DNA from: Aestuariivita boseongensis
GTDB lineage: Bacteria > Pseudomonadota > Alphaproteobacteria > Rhodobacterales > Rhodobacteraceae
Length of the DNA: 38,611 nt
Assembly (NCBI RefSeq): GCF_001262635.1
Contig: NZ_JXYH01000036.1
Coordinates: 1-38,611, forward strand
Reading direction: 5' to 3'
The translations under genes and the position numbers were made by a program. Below, piece by piece: positions 15,415-23,330 of this stretch. Position 1 is the stretch's first letter, and each line of letters begins with the position of its first letter. The notes beneath the pieces are model-generated. The model did no database searches and was not told the origin of the DNA. It saw only the letters and a list, made by a program, of their open reading frames with translations.

Positions 15415-16514
15415 CCGATTTGTCCGCGGTTCTCGCCCACTTGTCCGCGATGCATCAGCAGGTGATCCAGGATCACGCAGGCCATCATCGCCTCGCCCAC
15501 CGGAACGGCGCGAATGCCGACGCAGGGGTCGTGGCGGCCCTTGGTGATGATCTCGGTCGCTTCGCCGGATTTGGTGATGGTCTGGCGGGTTTGCAGGATC
15601 GAAGAGGTCGGTTTCACCGCAAAACGCACCACCAGATCCTGCCCGGTGGAGATGCCCCCCAGAATACCGCCCGCGTGGTTCGAAGAATACACGGGCTTGC
15701 CGTCATTGCCCATGAAGATCTCATCTGCGTTCAATTCGCCCGTCAGCATGGCAGCCGACATGCCTTCGCCGATCTCGACCCCTTTGACCGCGTTGATCGA
15801 CATCATTGCCGCCGCCAGGTCCGTATCCAGCTTGCCATAGACGGGTGCGCCCAGACCGGCGGGGATGCCCTTTGCGACCACCTCGATCACCGCGCCCACC
15901 GAGCTGCCGGATTTGCGCAGACCGTCCAGGTACTCCGCCCAGGTCTCTGCCGCCTGAGCATCGGGCACCCAGAACGGGTTCTGGTCGATCTGGTCCCAAT
16001 CGAACCGCTCGCGGTCGATCTCATGTGCGCCCATGCGCGTCATGTATCCGGTGATCTCCACCCCCGGCACCAGCGCCTTGATCGCCTCGCGCGCCAAGCC
16101 ACCGGCGGCGACACGCGCAGCCGTTTCGCGGGCCGAGGACCGCCCGCCGCCGCGATAATCGCGGATCCCGTATTTCTGCCAATAGGTGATATCGGCATGG
16201 CCGGGGCGGAATTTCTCGGCGATATCGCCATAGTCCTTTGACCGCTGATCGGTGTTTTCGATCATCAGTTGCACGGGCGTGCCGGTGGTTTGTCCTTCGA
16301 ACACGCCCGACAGGATCTTCACCTCATCGGGCTCCCGCCGCTGGGTGGTATACTTGTTCTGCCCCGGTTTGCGCCGGTCCAGCCAGTGCTGGATCATCCC
16401 CTCGTCAATCGGCACACCGGGAGGGCAGCCATCCACAGTGGCCCCCAAGGCGGGTCCGTGGCTTTCGCCCCAGGTGGTGACGCGGAACATCCGGCCGAAG
16501 GTGTTGAACGACAT
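15411..16514 (-). CDS. aroC: Chorismate synthase
   Basis: A 367-residue chorismate synthase, the last step of the shikimate pathway: 5-enolpyruvylshikimate-3-phosphate to chorismate, needing reduced FMN. Start [20 protein letters not shown] carries the N-terminal GESHG motif; [17 protein letters not shown] and [16 protein letters not shown] are the other two signatures. Length fits bacterial AroC. The gene is transcribed leftward, after the terminator of the barrel protein gene, so it must have its own promoter in the short stretch 16515-16560. It is followed with a 4-bp overlap by the COG0523 GTPase gene. Confidence 0.97.
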   Translation of the reverse strand: MSFNTFGRMFRVTTWGESHGPALGATVDGCPPGVPIDEGMIQHWLDRRKPGQNKYTTQRREPDEVKILSGVFEGQTTGTPVQLMIENTDQRSKDYGDIAEKFRPGHADITYWQKYGIRDYRGGGRSSARETAARVAAGGLAREAIKALVPGVEITGYMTRMGAHEIDRERFDWDQIDQNPFWVPDAQAAETWAEYLDGLRKSGSSVGAVIEVVAKGIPAGLGAPVYGKLDTDLAAAMMSINAVKGVEIGEGMSAAMLTGELNADEIFMGNDGKPVYSSNHAGGILGGISTGQDLVVRFAVKPTSSILQTRQTITKSGEATEIITKGRHDPCVGIRAVPVGEAMMACVILDHLLMHRGQVGENRGQIG

Positions 16515-16560
16515 GTGGTGTCTCCGATGGCTACTGCTCCCCGTCTAATGGCAAAGTCCC

Positions 16561-16591
16561 AAAAGGAAAAGCCGCCCCGATTGAGGGCGGC
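16561..16591 (-). terminator. Rho-independent terminator of the barrel protein gene
   Basis: On the minus strand GCCGCCC, a 7-nt loop and GGGCGGC are followed by TTTTCCTTTT. The stem is at 16571-16577 and 16585-16591. It lies 22 bp after the stop of the outer-membrane protein gene and before aroC, so it separates the two units. Confidence 0.85.
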
Positions 16592-16612
16592 TTCAGACTG
16601 GGGATCAGCCCC

Positions 16613-17392
16613 TCAGAAACGGCCGATCGACGTGCCCAACCGCAACAGCGTGGACCGCGGGTGGCTGGTTTTCAGGCCAGGGTCCACTTGCGTGCCACCC
16701 AGGGGGAACGTGACCCCAAGGCGAAAGACATCCACCTCGACCAGCCCGGGATCCAGGTTGATCCTGCTAAGCGACGCATTGATAGACACCGGGGGGATCG
16801 ATCCGGGCCGTTCGATCACATAGCCCATGAAGATCCCGTATTCCTTCGCTTCCCATGTGTTGATGTCTTCGCGCCCGTAAAAGGCGCCGAGGCTCAGGCC
16901 GGTATCAAGCTGGACACCTGCTGAAAGCCCATAGACGTCGGACTTGGAGGTGAACGTGTCATAGTCACCTTCGCCGATATACGCATCTCCGAAGAAACCG
17001 TCGGCGTTGAATGACAGGGTCAGCCCATAGTGAAAGGCGTCATTGTCAACGCCGGGCGAGGTATCGATATCCGAATAATCGAGGAACACGCCCACGTCGA
17101 AGGTTTCGGAAAAATGATACCGGCCAACCACTGAGAGTGACGTTGCGCTGAAATCGGTCGCGGGCGCATCGGAGTCCGCATCGGCATAACCAATCCCGAA
17201 ATCCAGCGAGAACTGGTCGGAAAACCTGTATCGCGCATTTGCAAAAACATCGAACCCGTGGCCGTCGAACCCGTTGTCGACGTTGCCATTCTGGTAGTTG
17301 AAGCTGACTTCAGCGTTTTCAAGTTCGAACGCCTGGGCCGCTCCGGAGATCATCATGATCGATGAAACAATGGAAATGAATCTGTGCCGCAT
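16613..17392 (-). CDS. Outer-membrane beta-barrel protein, hypothetical
   Basis: A 259-residue exported protein. The signal peptide MRHRFISIVSSIMMISGAAQA is followed by alternating hydrophobic/polar strands with aromatic girdles (NARYRFSDQFSLDFGIGYAD, VVGRYHFSETFDVGVFLDYS, YGLSAGVQLDTGLSLGAFYG). It ends in Phe (LGTSIGRF), as outer-membrane barrels do for BAM recognition. The mature chain is acidic and tyrosine-rich. About ten to twelve strands can be imagined; I do not assign a porin family. It stands alone between aroC and the TPP riboswitch, with its own terminator. Confidence 0.8.
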   Translation of the reverse strand: MRHRFISIVSSIMMISGAAQAFELENAEVSFNYQNGNVDNGFDGHGFDVFANARYRFSDQFSLDFGIGYADADSDAPATDFSATSLSVVGRYHFSETFDVGVFLDYSDIDTSPGVDNDAFHYGLTLSFNADGFFGDAYIGEGDYDTFTSKSDVYGLSAGVQLDTGLSLGAFYGREDINTWEAKEYGIFMGYVIERPGSIPPVSINASLSRINLDPGLVEVDVFRLGVTFPLGGTQVDPGLKTSHPRSTLLRLGTSIGRF

Positions 17393-17528
17393 TCTGGATA
17401 CCCCGCATGCTGAAATGAGCGAAATTTACCATAATTCGGCGATTTTCGCAAATCTGCACCGGGTTCGCATGATGTCATATGCGATCTCAGCCGCTTGCGC
17501 TTTGGGTGCCAGACGCTATGTTCCGCCT

Positions 17529-17617
17529 TACCTCGGGGTGCTTCGTGACCGAAGCTGAGATGCCATGTGGCGAACCCGTTGAACCTGAACCGGCTAGAAC
17601 CGGCGGAGGGAAGGTTA
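17529..17617 (+). ncRNA. TPP riboswitch (THI element)
   Basis: The conserved THI parts occur in order: CCTCGGGGTGC at 17531, GCTGAGA near 17554, ACCCGTTGAACCTGA at 17574-17588, TAGAACCGGCG at 17595 and GGGAAGGTTA ending about 17617. It lies 50 bp before thiB. Thiamine pyrophosphate binding should reduce expression of the thiBPQ importer. Boundaries are set by the ACCT/AGGT P1 arms and are good to a few bases. Confidence 0.95.
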
Positions 17618-17629
17618 CAGGATCATCAC

Positions 17630-17663
17630 ATCCTCCCTTGCCCTGTCGCCGCAAAAGGAGGAT
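17630..17663 (+). promoter_or_regulatory. Shine-Dalgarno sequestering arms of the TPP riboswitch
   Basis: ATCCTCC (17630-17636) is perfectly complementary to GGAGGAT (17657-17663), which is the thiB ribosome-binding site. An alternative partner AGGAT (17619-17623) can pair with ATCCT (17630-17634). This suggests control at translation initiation rather than by a terminator, as no T-tract is present. Confidence 0.65.
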
Positions 17664-17667
17664 GCCA

Positions 17668-18645
17668 ATGAAGTATCTTGCATTTGCTGCGGGCGTTTTG
17701 AGTGCATCGGCTGTCGTGGCCGAGACACCGGAATTGACCGTTTACACCTATGACAGCTTTGTCTCGGACTGGGGCCCCGGCCCTGCGGTGGAAGCCGCGT
17801 TCGAGGAGGTCTGCGGCTGTGACCTGAAATTCGTGGGCGCGGGCGATGGCGCGGCTTTGCTGGCGCGCATTCGTCTGGAAGGCGCGCGGAGCGAGGCGGA
17901 CGTTGTTCTGGGCCTCGACACCAATCTGACGGCAGCGGCGGCCGAGACGGGGCTCTTTGCGCCGCATTCGGTGAGCGCGGAGTATGACCTGCCCATCGAC
18001 TGGACGGACGACACCTTTGTGCCCTTTGACTGGGGGTATTTCGCGTTCGTGCATAACGCCGATCTGGCAGCCCCTGCGAATTTCAAATCGCTGGGGGAGA
18101 GCGATCTGAGCATTGTCATCCAGGATCCCCGCTCCTCTACCCCCGGTCTGGGTTTGCTGATGTGGGTGAAGGCCGCTTATGGCGATGAGGCCCCTGCGAT
18201 CTGGGAAGGATTGGCCGATAACGTCGTGACGGTGACGAAGGGCTGGTCTGAAGCCTATGGCCTTTTCCTGGAAGGGGAGGCGGATATGGTGCTGTCCTAC
18301 ACGACCTCCCCCGCCTATCACCTGATCGCGGAAGAGGATGCCTCGAAAACCGCTGCCGCCTTTGAGGAAGGCCATTACATGCAGATCGAAGTGGCGGGCA
18401 AACTCGCCTCCACCGATCAGCCTGAGCTGGCGGACCAGTTCCTGCAATTCATGGTGTCCGACGCGTTTCAGTCGATCATTCCGACCACCAACTGGATGTA
18501 TCCCGCCGTGACACCCGAAAGCGGTCTCCCCGAAGGCTTCGAGACGCTGATCACCCCTGAAACCGCTCTCTTGGTGCCGGCGGCAGAGGCGCCTGCCCTG
18601 CGGGAGGAGGCTCTGGCGGAATGGCTGGGCGCGCTCAGCCAGTAA
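17668..18645 (+). CDS. thiB: Thiamine ABC transporter substrate-binding protein
   Basis: A 325-residue periplasmic binding protein. The signal peptide MKYLAFAAGVLSASAVVA is cut before ETPEL; the mature protein starts ELTVYTYDSFVSDWGPG, the hallmark of ThiB. Other family stretches: VVLGLDTNLTAAAAETGLF, FVPFDWGYFAFVHN, QDPRSSTPGLGLLMWVKAAYG, and NWMYPAVTP near the end. The ATG at 17668 has AGGAGG 6 nt before it; the frame upstream runs through the riboswitch and is not coding. It binds thiamine or its phosphates and passes them to ThiP. Its end overlaps thiP by 25 bp. Confidence 0.95.
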   Translation: MKYLAFAAGVLSASAVVAETPELTVYTYDSFVSDWGPGPAVEAAFEEVCGCDLKFVGAGDGAALLARIRLEGARSEADVVLGLDTNLTAAAAETGLFAPHSVSAEYDLPIDWTDDTFVPFDWGYFAFVHNADLAAPANFKSLGESDLSIVIQDPRSSTPGLGLLMWVKAAYGDEAPAIWEGLADNVVTVTKGWSEAYGLFLEGEADMVLSYTTSPAYHLIAEEDASKTAAAFEEGHYMQIEVAGKLASTDQPELADQFLQFMVSDAFQSIIPTTNWMYPAVTPESGLPEGFETLITPETALLVPAAEAPALREEALAEWLGALSQ

Positions 18646-20177
18646 GCCCGGGCGCTGGTCTTGTCGCGGCGGCTTTGGTCGCCGCGATCATTCTGGGGGC
18701 TGTGGCCGCCGTCTTCTGGCGGGCCGATACAGGCGCGGGCCTTGGCCCCGCCGATTGGGCCGCGATCCGGTTTACCGTGTTCCAGGCGATCCTGTCGGCC
18801 ACGTTCAGCGTTCTGCTAGCGATCCCTGTGGCCCGTGCCTTTGCGCGCAGACGCTTCCAAGGGCGCGGTGTGCTTGTCACCATCCTTGGTGCGCCGTTTA
18901 TCCTGCCGGTCATCGTCGCGGTCTTTGGCCTTCTGGCGGTGTTTGGCCGCAACGGGTGGCTCAGCATCGTCTTGGGCTGGGTCGGCCTGCCGCCGGTGCA
19001 GATCTATGGGCTGCATGGTGTGGTTCTGGCCCATGTCTTCTTCAACCTGCCGCTGGCCACGCGGCTGATCTTGCAAGGCTGGGGCGATGTTCCCGCCGAA
19101 CAGTTTCGGCTTGCCGCGCAGCTTGGGTTTTCCGCCTCCCATACCCGCCGGGTGATCGAATGGCCGATGCTCGCGCGCACGGTGCCCGGTGTCTGGGCGG
19201 TGATCTTTGCCATCTGCATCACGAGTTTCGCCGTTGCCCTGACGCTGGGCGGCGGCCCGCGCGCGACCACGGTGGAACTGGCCATCTATCAGGCCTTCTG
19301 GCTGGAGTTCGATCTGGGCCGCGCTGCGCTTTTGTCGGTGATCCAGATTATCCTCGCAGGCGTCGCGGCAGCGATTGCGTTGAAGCTGACGCCCTTCGAG
19401 GGCCTTGGCGCGGGCCTGGATCGCACGGTGATGCGCTGGGACGCCTCGGCCCTTTCTCTGCGCTTTTGGGATGCTGGCCTGATCGCATTGGCCGCTTTGT
19501 TTCTGCTTTTGCCCATGGCCGCGATTGTGCTCTCGGGCTTTGGCGCGCTTGCCGATCTGCCTGCCCAAGTCTGGCGGGCGGCGGGCGTGTCGATCATCGT
19601 GGCGCTGGCCTCTACCGCGATCCTTCTGGCGCTCGCAGTTCCGCTCAGTTGGTCAATCGCGCAGGCCAAAGGCGCGGGGATGGAGATTGCAGGGATCCTT
19701 GGCCTCGCCGCCTCGCCCCTCGTCATCGGCACCGGGTTCTTCGTGATCCTGAATCCATTCGTGAACCCGCAGGATCTGGCGCTGGTCGTCACCGCGCTGG
19801 TCAATGCGTTGATGGCCTTGCCCTTCGCCCTGCGCATCCTTGTCCCCGGCGCAAGAGAGGTCGCGCGGGGTCATGGCCGGCTCGCTGTGTCTCTGGACAT
19901 GTCCGGCTGGCCCTATCTGCGCCACATCTTCCTGCCCCGCATGCGCGCGCGGATCGGGTTTGCCGCCGGTCTCACAGCGGCCCTGTCGATGGGCGATCTG
20001 GGCGTCGTGGTCCTGTTCGCCGATCCGCAGCTGGCCACTTTGCCCTTGCAGATGTATCGCCTGATGGCGGCCTATCAGATGGAGGCGGCGGCGGGCGCGG
20101 GGCTTTTGCTATTGTCGCTCTCGCTCTTTCTGTTCTGGGCCTTTGACGCAGGGGGGCGGCGCGGTGCTGCAGCTTGA
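18621..20177 (+). CDS. thiP: Thiamine ABC transporter permease
   Basis: A 518-residue fused permease with about twelve helices. Two EAA loops: FRLAAQLGFSASHTRRVIEW and LAVSLDMSGWPYLRHIFLP. ThiP landmarks are FGRNGWLS, LPLATRLILQGW, SFAVALTLGGGPRATTVELA, and PLVIGTGFFV. The ATG at 18621 lies within the end of thiB (25-bp overlap) behind GGAGGAGG. The stop is beyond the thiQ start, so all three genes are translationally linked. It carries thiamine across the inner membrane. Confidence 0.95.
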   Translation: MAGRAQPVSPGAGLVAAALVAAIILGAVAAVFWRADTGAGLGPADWAAIRFTVFQAILSATFSVLLAIPVARAFARRRFQGRGVLVTILGAPFILPVIVAVFGLLAVFGRNGWLSIVLGWVGLPPVQIYGLHGVVLAHVFFNLPLATRLILQGWGDVPAEQFRLAAQLGFSASHTRRVIEWPMLARTVPGVWAVIFAICITSFAVALTLGGGPRATTVELAIYQAFWLEFDLGRAALLSVIQIILAGVAAAIALKLTPFEGLGAGLDRTVMRWDASALSLRFWDAGLIALAALFLLLPMAAIVLSGFGALADLPAQVWRAAGVSIIVALASTAILLALAVPLSWSIAQAKGAGMEIAGILGLAASPLVIGTGFFVILNPFVNPQDLALVVTALVNALMALPFALRILVPGAREVARGHGRLAVSLDMSGWPYLRHIFLPRMRARIGFAAGLTAALSMGDLGVVVLFADPQLATLPLQMYRLMAAYQMEAAAGAGLLLLSLSLFLFWAFDAGGRRGAAA

Positions 20178-20862
20178 TCGGGTGACAATAGTGAATGGCG
20201 GCTTCCGGCTGGCGGCGGATCTGTCGATCACGCCGGGCCGTAGGGTGGCCGTCATGGGGCCGTCCGGGGCGGGGAAATCCACGCTGGTCAATGGCATCGC
20301 CGGGTTTCACGACGTGCCGCAGGGCCGGGTGCTGTGGCAGGGGGAGGAGATCACCGCTCTGCCCCCCGGTAAACGGCCTGTGGCGATGTTGTTTCAGGAT
20401 GGCAATCTGTTTCCCCATCTGACGATCCGGCAGAATGCGGGGCTGGGTTTGCGCCCGGATCTGAAGCTGAATGATGGTGATTGGGCGCAGGTGGATCAGG
20501 CCCTGACCCGCGTCGGGCTGGCCGATCTGGGCGCGCGTCGCCCGGCCGAGCTGTCTGGCGGACAACAAAGCCGCGCGGCCTGGGCACGCGTGTTGGTGCA
20601 GGCCAAGCCCATACTGATCCTGGATGAGCCGTTTTCGGCGCTTGGCCCTGCGCTGAAGGTCGAGATGCTGGACCTGGTAGCCGAATTGACGGCTGAAAGC
20701 GGGGCGACGGTTCTGATGGTGACCCATGATCCGGAAGATGCCGCGCGACTGGCGGACGAGATTGTGCTGGTCGCTGACGGCACAGCGCATCCGCCGGAAG
20801 ACGCGCAGGCGATGTTGGCTGATCCGCCGCCTGCGTTGAAGGCCTATTTGGGCGAGGGGTAG
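20164..20862 (+). CDS. thiQ: Thiamine ABC transporter ATP-binding protein
   Basis: A 232-residue ABC ATPase, the short length typical of ThiQ. Walker A GPSGAGKST, Q-loop MLFQDGNLFPHLTI, signature LSGGQQSRAAWAR, Walker B ILILDEPFSAL and H-loop MVTHDPEDAAR. The GTG at 20164 gives the usual MLQLDRVTI beginning and has GGGGGG about 8 nt before it; it overlaps thiP by 14 bp. The frame is open upstream from a TTG at 20143 but that would lengthen the N-terminus beyond the family. It powers ThiP. Confidence 0.94.
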   Translation: MLQLDRVTIVNGGFRLAADLSITPGRRVAVMGPSGAGKSTLVNGIAGFHDVPQGRVLWQGEEITALPPGKRPVAMLFQDGNLFPHLTIRQNAGLGLRPDLKLNDGDWAQVDQALTRVGLADLGARRPAELSGGQQSRAAWARVLVQAKPILILDEPFSALGPALKVEMLDLVAELTAESGATVLMVTHDPEDAARLADEIVLVADGTAHPPEDAQAMLADPPPALKAYLGEG

Positions 20863-20898
20863 GTCAGCTCACGCTGACCAGCGCGGGTCTCGCGTTTT
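20862..20898 (+). terminator. Hairpins after thiQ, probable terminator
   Basis: GGTCAGC (20862-20868) pairs with GCTGACC (20873-20879) around TCAC, starting on the last base of the thiQ stop codon. A second small stem CGCG/CGCG (20882-20885, 20891-20894) is followed by TTTT. Together they probably end the thiBPQ transcript. The preceding GTA gives a partial likeness to the REP-like elements, one base out of register. Confidence 0.5.
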
Positions 20899-20925
20899 GC
20901 CGTCCCCGAACACCGTGCGACGGGG

Positions 20926-21052
20926 AGCGCCTGCCCGTGGGGTGGCGCATGCAACCTTGCTTCGCAGCGCTTTATGGCTGCCCTGTCATCTTCCGAATGA
21001 TCGACGCGCCGTGGGCAGACAAAGCGCCAGCCCGCCGGGACGGGCAGGCGCT
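20926..21052. repeat. 13-bp inverted repeat in the thiQ-ribH gap
   Basis: AGCGCCTGCCCGT (20926-20938) and ACGGGCAGGCGCT (21040-21052) are perfect reverse complements about 100 bp apart. A third, imperfect form (AGCGCCAGCCCG, 21023-21034) lies just before the second arm and can pair with it as a hairpin around CCGGG. The gap between thiQ and ribH otherwise shows no gene; it may be a decayed repeat element or a bidirectional terminator for ribH. Confidence 0.55.
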
Positions 21053-21098
21053 GCCCGGCGGCCTTCGGCCTTGTTCCGGGCTGGTGCGGTGAATGGCC

Positions 21099-21533
21099 TT
21101 AAGCCGCCACAGCCTCCCGCGTCTTGCAGATCGAGAGCGCCGCACGCGCAGCCTCACGCCCTTTCTCGACAAAATGCGCGCGGAAGATCGCATTGTGATG
21201 GTCGGTCTCCTGATACTGATGCGGGGTCAGGGACACCGACAGAACCGGCACGCCGGTGTCCATCCCGGCGCGCATCAGGCCATCCACCACGGCTTGTGCC
21301 ACAAACTCATGGCGGTAGATCCCGCCATCCACGACAAAGGCCGCGCAGGCCACCGCGCCATATCGGCCCGTGGCGGCCAGATCGCGGGCCAGCAGTGGCA
21401 TCTCAAACGCGCCGGGCACGTCGAAGACATCGACCTGATCAGGCGGAACAAGCTCCAAAAAGCCATCCAAAGCACGATCGACAATATCGGCGTGCCAGTT
21501 GGCTTTGATGAAGGCGAAACGGGTGTGTGTCAT
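21099..21533 (-). CDS. ribH: 6,7-dimethyl-8-ribityllumazine synthase (RibH2 type)
   Basis: A 144-residue lumazine synthase, the penultimate step of riboflavin synthesis (5-amino-6-ribitylaminouracil plus dihydroxybutanone phosphate). FIKANWHADIVDRAL is the N-terminal substrate loop, DVPGAFEMPLLARDL the VPGAFE motif, and CAAFVVDGGIYRHEFVAQA the GATVxDxxxxHxE-like region; PHQYQETDHHNAIF matches the RibH2 form of alphaproteobacteria rather than the icosahedral RibH1. AAGGAGG stands 8-10 nt before the ATG at 21533. An FMN riboswitch lies directly upstream, so it is repressed by FMN. Confidence 0.95.
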   Translation of the reverse strand: MTHTRFAFIKANWHADIVDRALDGFLELVPPDQVDVFDVPGAFEMPLLARDLAATGRYGAVACAAFVVDGGIYRHEFVAQAVVDGLMRAGMDTGVPVLSVSLTPHQYQETDHHNAIFRAHFVEKGREAARAALSICKTREAVAA

Positions 21534-21544
21534 GTGGTAATCCT

Positions 21545-21571
21545 CCTTGGTTCAAGACACGTCACCCAAGG
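21545..21571 (-). promoter_or_regulatory. Shine-Dalgarno sequestering stem of the FMN riboswitch
   Basis: On the minus strand CCTTGG (21571-21566) is complementary to CCAAGG (21550-21545), which forms the start of the ribH ribosome-binding site AAGGAGG. This gives a stem of 6 bp that would block translation. It fits a translation-type expression platform downstream of the FMN aptamer. Confidence 0.55.
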
Positions 21572-21614
21572 CGATTACGAACGCCGCCCTCCCCAAACAG
21601 GGGCTGGCTGCGCA

Positions 21615-21757
21615 CGTTCTCTTCCATCCGGACTGTGACCGTCGGCTCAGGCCTCTCACCTGATCTGCTGACACCCCAACCTGGGGCCGCTCGCGGGCTC
21701 ATCGGAAACCGATATACCGCCGGTGGGGAATTCCACCCCGCCCTGAGAACGGGATCA
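21615..21757 (-). ncRNA. FMN riboswitch (RFN element)
   Basis: Read on the minus strand, the RFN blocks occur in order: TTCTCAGGGCGGGGTGGAAT, TCCCCACCGGCGGTA, GAGCCCGCGAGCG, GATCAGGTGAGA, GAGCCGACGGTCA and AGTCCGGATGGAAGAGAA. This matches the RFN consensus closely. It lies about 80 nt before the ribH start and controls ribH by FMN. A terminator-like CCCC/GGGG stem at about 21594-21606 lies between aptamer and gene. Confidence 0.95.
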
Positions 21758-21815
21758 CCCTTGCAAAGGCCGCAGCCCTTGGCAATAGGATCGCCGCGTC
21801 AGAAGGAGAGGCGCC

Positions 21816-22436
21816 ATGCACCCCAACCCGATCTATCACACGCAAGAAGCGCAGGCGAACCTGGCCTTCGCCCGCGCGCGGGCCTTTGGCGTGCTGGCTG
21901 TTGCGTGCGGAGACGATGCGCCGATGCTGTCCCACGTGCCGTTCTTGCTGGATGAGGACGGCGTCTGGGCCCATCTGCATCTGGTCCGCTCAAACCCCAT
22001 TGCGCGGGCGTTGCGCGACGGTCCGCTGAACGCGCGGATCGCGGTCTCGGGGCCGGACAGCTATGTCTCGCCCGATTGGTATGGGGTGGCGGATCAGGTG
22101 CCCACCTGGAACTATATCGCGGTGCATCTGACCGGCCAGCTGGAACTGCGCCCGCAGGAGGAGCTTCACGGCCTGCTCGACCGCCTGTCGGCGCATTTTG
22201 AAACGCAGCTTTTGCCGAAAACGCCCTGGACATCGGCCAAGATGTCTGAGGGCGTGATGGAGAAGATGATGCGCCAGATCGTGCCTTGCGCCTTCAAGGT
22301 CGCGGATGTGGATGGCACCTGGAAGATGAACCAGAACAAACCTGATGAGGTGCGCCTGCGTGCCGCCGACGGGGTCGCGCGCAACGGGATGGGGACTGAC
22401 ACGGAAGCTCTGGCAGACAGAATGCGCAAGGCGTAG
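21816..22436 (+). CDS. PaiB-type FMN-binding negative regulator
   Basis: A 206-residue FMN_bind_2/PaiB-family protein. Family features: MHPNPIYH start, GVLAVACGDDAPMLSHVPFLL, WAHLHLVRSNP, WYGVADQVPTWNYIAVHLTG and MRQIVPCAFKV. It adopts a split-barrel flavin-binding fold like pyridoxamine oxidases; PaiB of Bacillus is linked to transcriptional control, but a direct DNA-binding role here is not shown. AAGGAG lies about 8 nt before the ATG. It is divergent from the FMN riboswitch/ribH unit, and it is followed by a glutathione transferase gene. The TAG stop is inside GTAG, followed by a weak REP-like palindrome (22437-22454). Confidence 0.88.
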   Translation: MHPNPIYHTQEAQANLAFARARAFGVLAVACGDDAPMLSHVPFLLDEDGVWAHLHLVRSNPIARALRDGPLNARIAVSGPDSYVSPDWYGVADQVPTWNYIAVHLTGQLELRPQEELHGLLDRLSAHFETQLLPKTPWTSAKMSEGVMEKMMRQIVPCAFKVADVDGTWKMNQNKPDEVRLRAADGVARNGMGTDTEALADRMRKA

Positions 22437-22479
22437 GGTGGAATTTGTCCCAACACACCGGAAAAAGAAGGACCCGGAC

Positions 22480-23082
22480 ATGAAACTGATGATGGCCGCC
22501 CCGTCACCCTTTGTGCGCAAGGTGCGCGTTCTGATCCGCGAAGCGGGCCTGACCGATCAGGTCGAGGAAGTGGAGGTCGTGACCTCTCCGGGAGGGGCGC
22601 CGGAGGATCTTCTGGCGGCGAACCCCCTGGGCAAGATCCCCGCACTGGTGCGCGATTTCGGCCCGACGCTGTATGACAGCCGGGTGATCTGCCGGTTTCT
22701 GGATGACCGCGCCAAGGCCGGGCTGTACCCCGACGCGCGGCTTTGGGAGGTGCTGACGCTGGAGGCCACCGCCGACGGGATCATGGATGCCGCCGTTCTG
22801 ATGGTCTACGAGGCGCGGTTCCGCGACGAGGCGATCCGCTCGCAAGCCTGGGTCGATGCGCAATGGTCCAAGGTCGACCGGGCATTGTCGGCGCTGGAAA
22901 GCCGTTGGATCAGCCATCTGTCGGGACAGATCGACATGGGGCAGATCGCGCTGGGCTGTGCGCTGGGCTATCTGGATTTCCGTCATGGCGACCGCAACTG
23001 GCGCACCGGACGTCCGCAACTGGCAGACTGGTACGCCCGGTTCGAATCGCGTGACAGCATGAAGGCCACGGTGCCTGCCTGA
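22480..23082 (+). CDS. Glutathione S-transferase family protein
   Basis: A 200-residue protein with an N-terminal thioredoxin-like domain (MKLMMAAPSPFVRKVRVLIR; NPLGKIPAL; cis-Pro; DSRVICRFLDD) and an all-helical C-terminal domain ending GRPQLADWYARFESRDSM. The active-site segment SPFVRKVR, with Ser, is of the type found in bacterial GSTs near YibF. I start at ATG 22480, which has AAGAAGGA 8 nt upstream; the frame upstream runs through paiB. It probably uses glutathione on an electrophile; the substrate is unknown. It is co-directional with paiB at a 43-bp gap and may be in one unit. Confidence 0.88.
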   Translation: MKLMMAAPSPFVRKVRVLIREAGLTDQVEEVEVVTSPGGAPEDLLAANPLGKIPALVRDFGPTLYDSRVICRFLDDRAKAGLYPDARLWEVLTLEATADGIMDAAVLMVYEARFRDEAIRSQAWVDAQWSKVDRALSALESRWISHLSGQIDMGQIALGCALGYLDFRHGDRNWRTGRPQLADWYARFESRDSMKATVPA

Positions 23083-23330
23083 TAAACGCTTTTTCAACGG
23101 CTGGCTGTCAGGAGGGGCGGTGTTGTAGCGTTCCCGCCGTCCCAGCCAAGTTTCTGATGCAGAAAAGGGCAAGATCGCGACCGGGTGCCGCACCTGCGAC
23201 CACTTGCGCGTGTTTGGTGACTGGACGGGCCTGACCGACGCCGCTAAATACCCGCCGGAGCGGCTGTGCCTTTGTGGCACGGCCTCGTCAGTTGTTTGGC
23301 CTGAGACGGCCCTGAAATGGAGTAAACCTC
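23083..23330 (+). promoter_or_regulatory. Upstream region of petABC
   Basis: A 248-bp gap that must contain the petABC promoter. I see no convincing -35/-10 pair. An open frame from about 23128 into petA would encode a short Cys-rich stretch (CRTCDH, LCLCGT) but has no start codon with a ribosome-binding site. GGAGTAAACCTC (23319-23330) is the petA ribosome-binding region. Confidence 0.35.

Noticed and set aside
16561-16591. Terminator as the end of a plus-strand transcript
   Set aside because: The T-tract is on the minus strand only (AAAAGGAAAA precedes the stem on plus), so it serves the barrel protein gene.
17479-17667. N-terminal extension of thiB reading through the riboswitch
   Set aside because: The sequence is the TPP aptamer; the signal peptide and ribosome-binding site fix the start at 17668.
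22433-22454. Fourth REP-like element after paiB
   Set aside because: GTAG is followed by only a partly complementary 18-mer (several mismatches). Possible degenerate copy, not listed as a feature.
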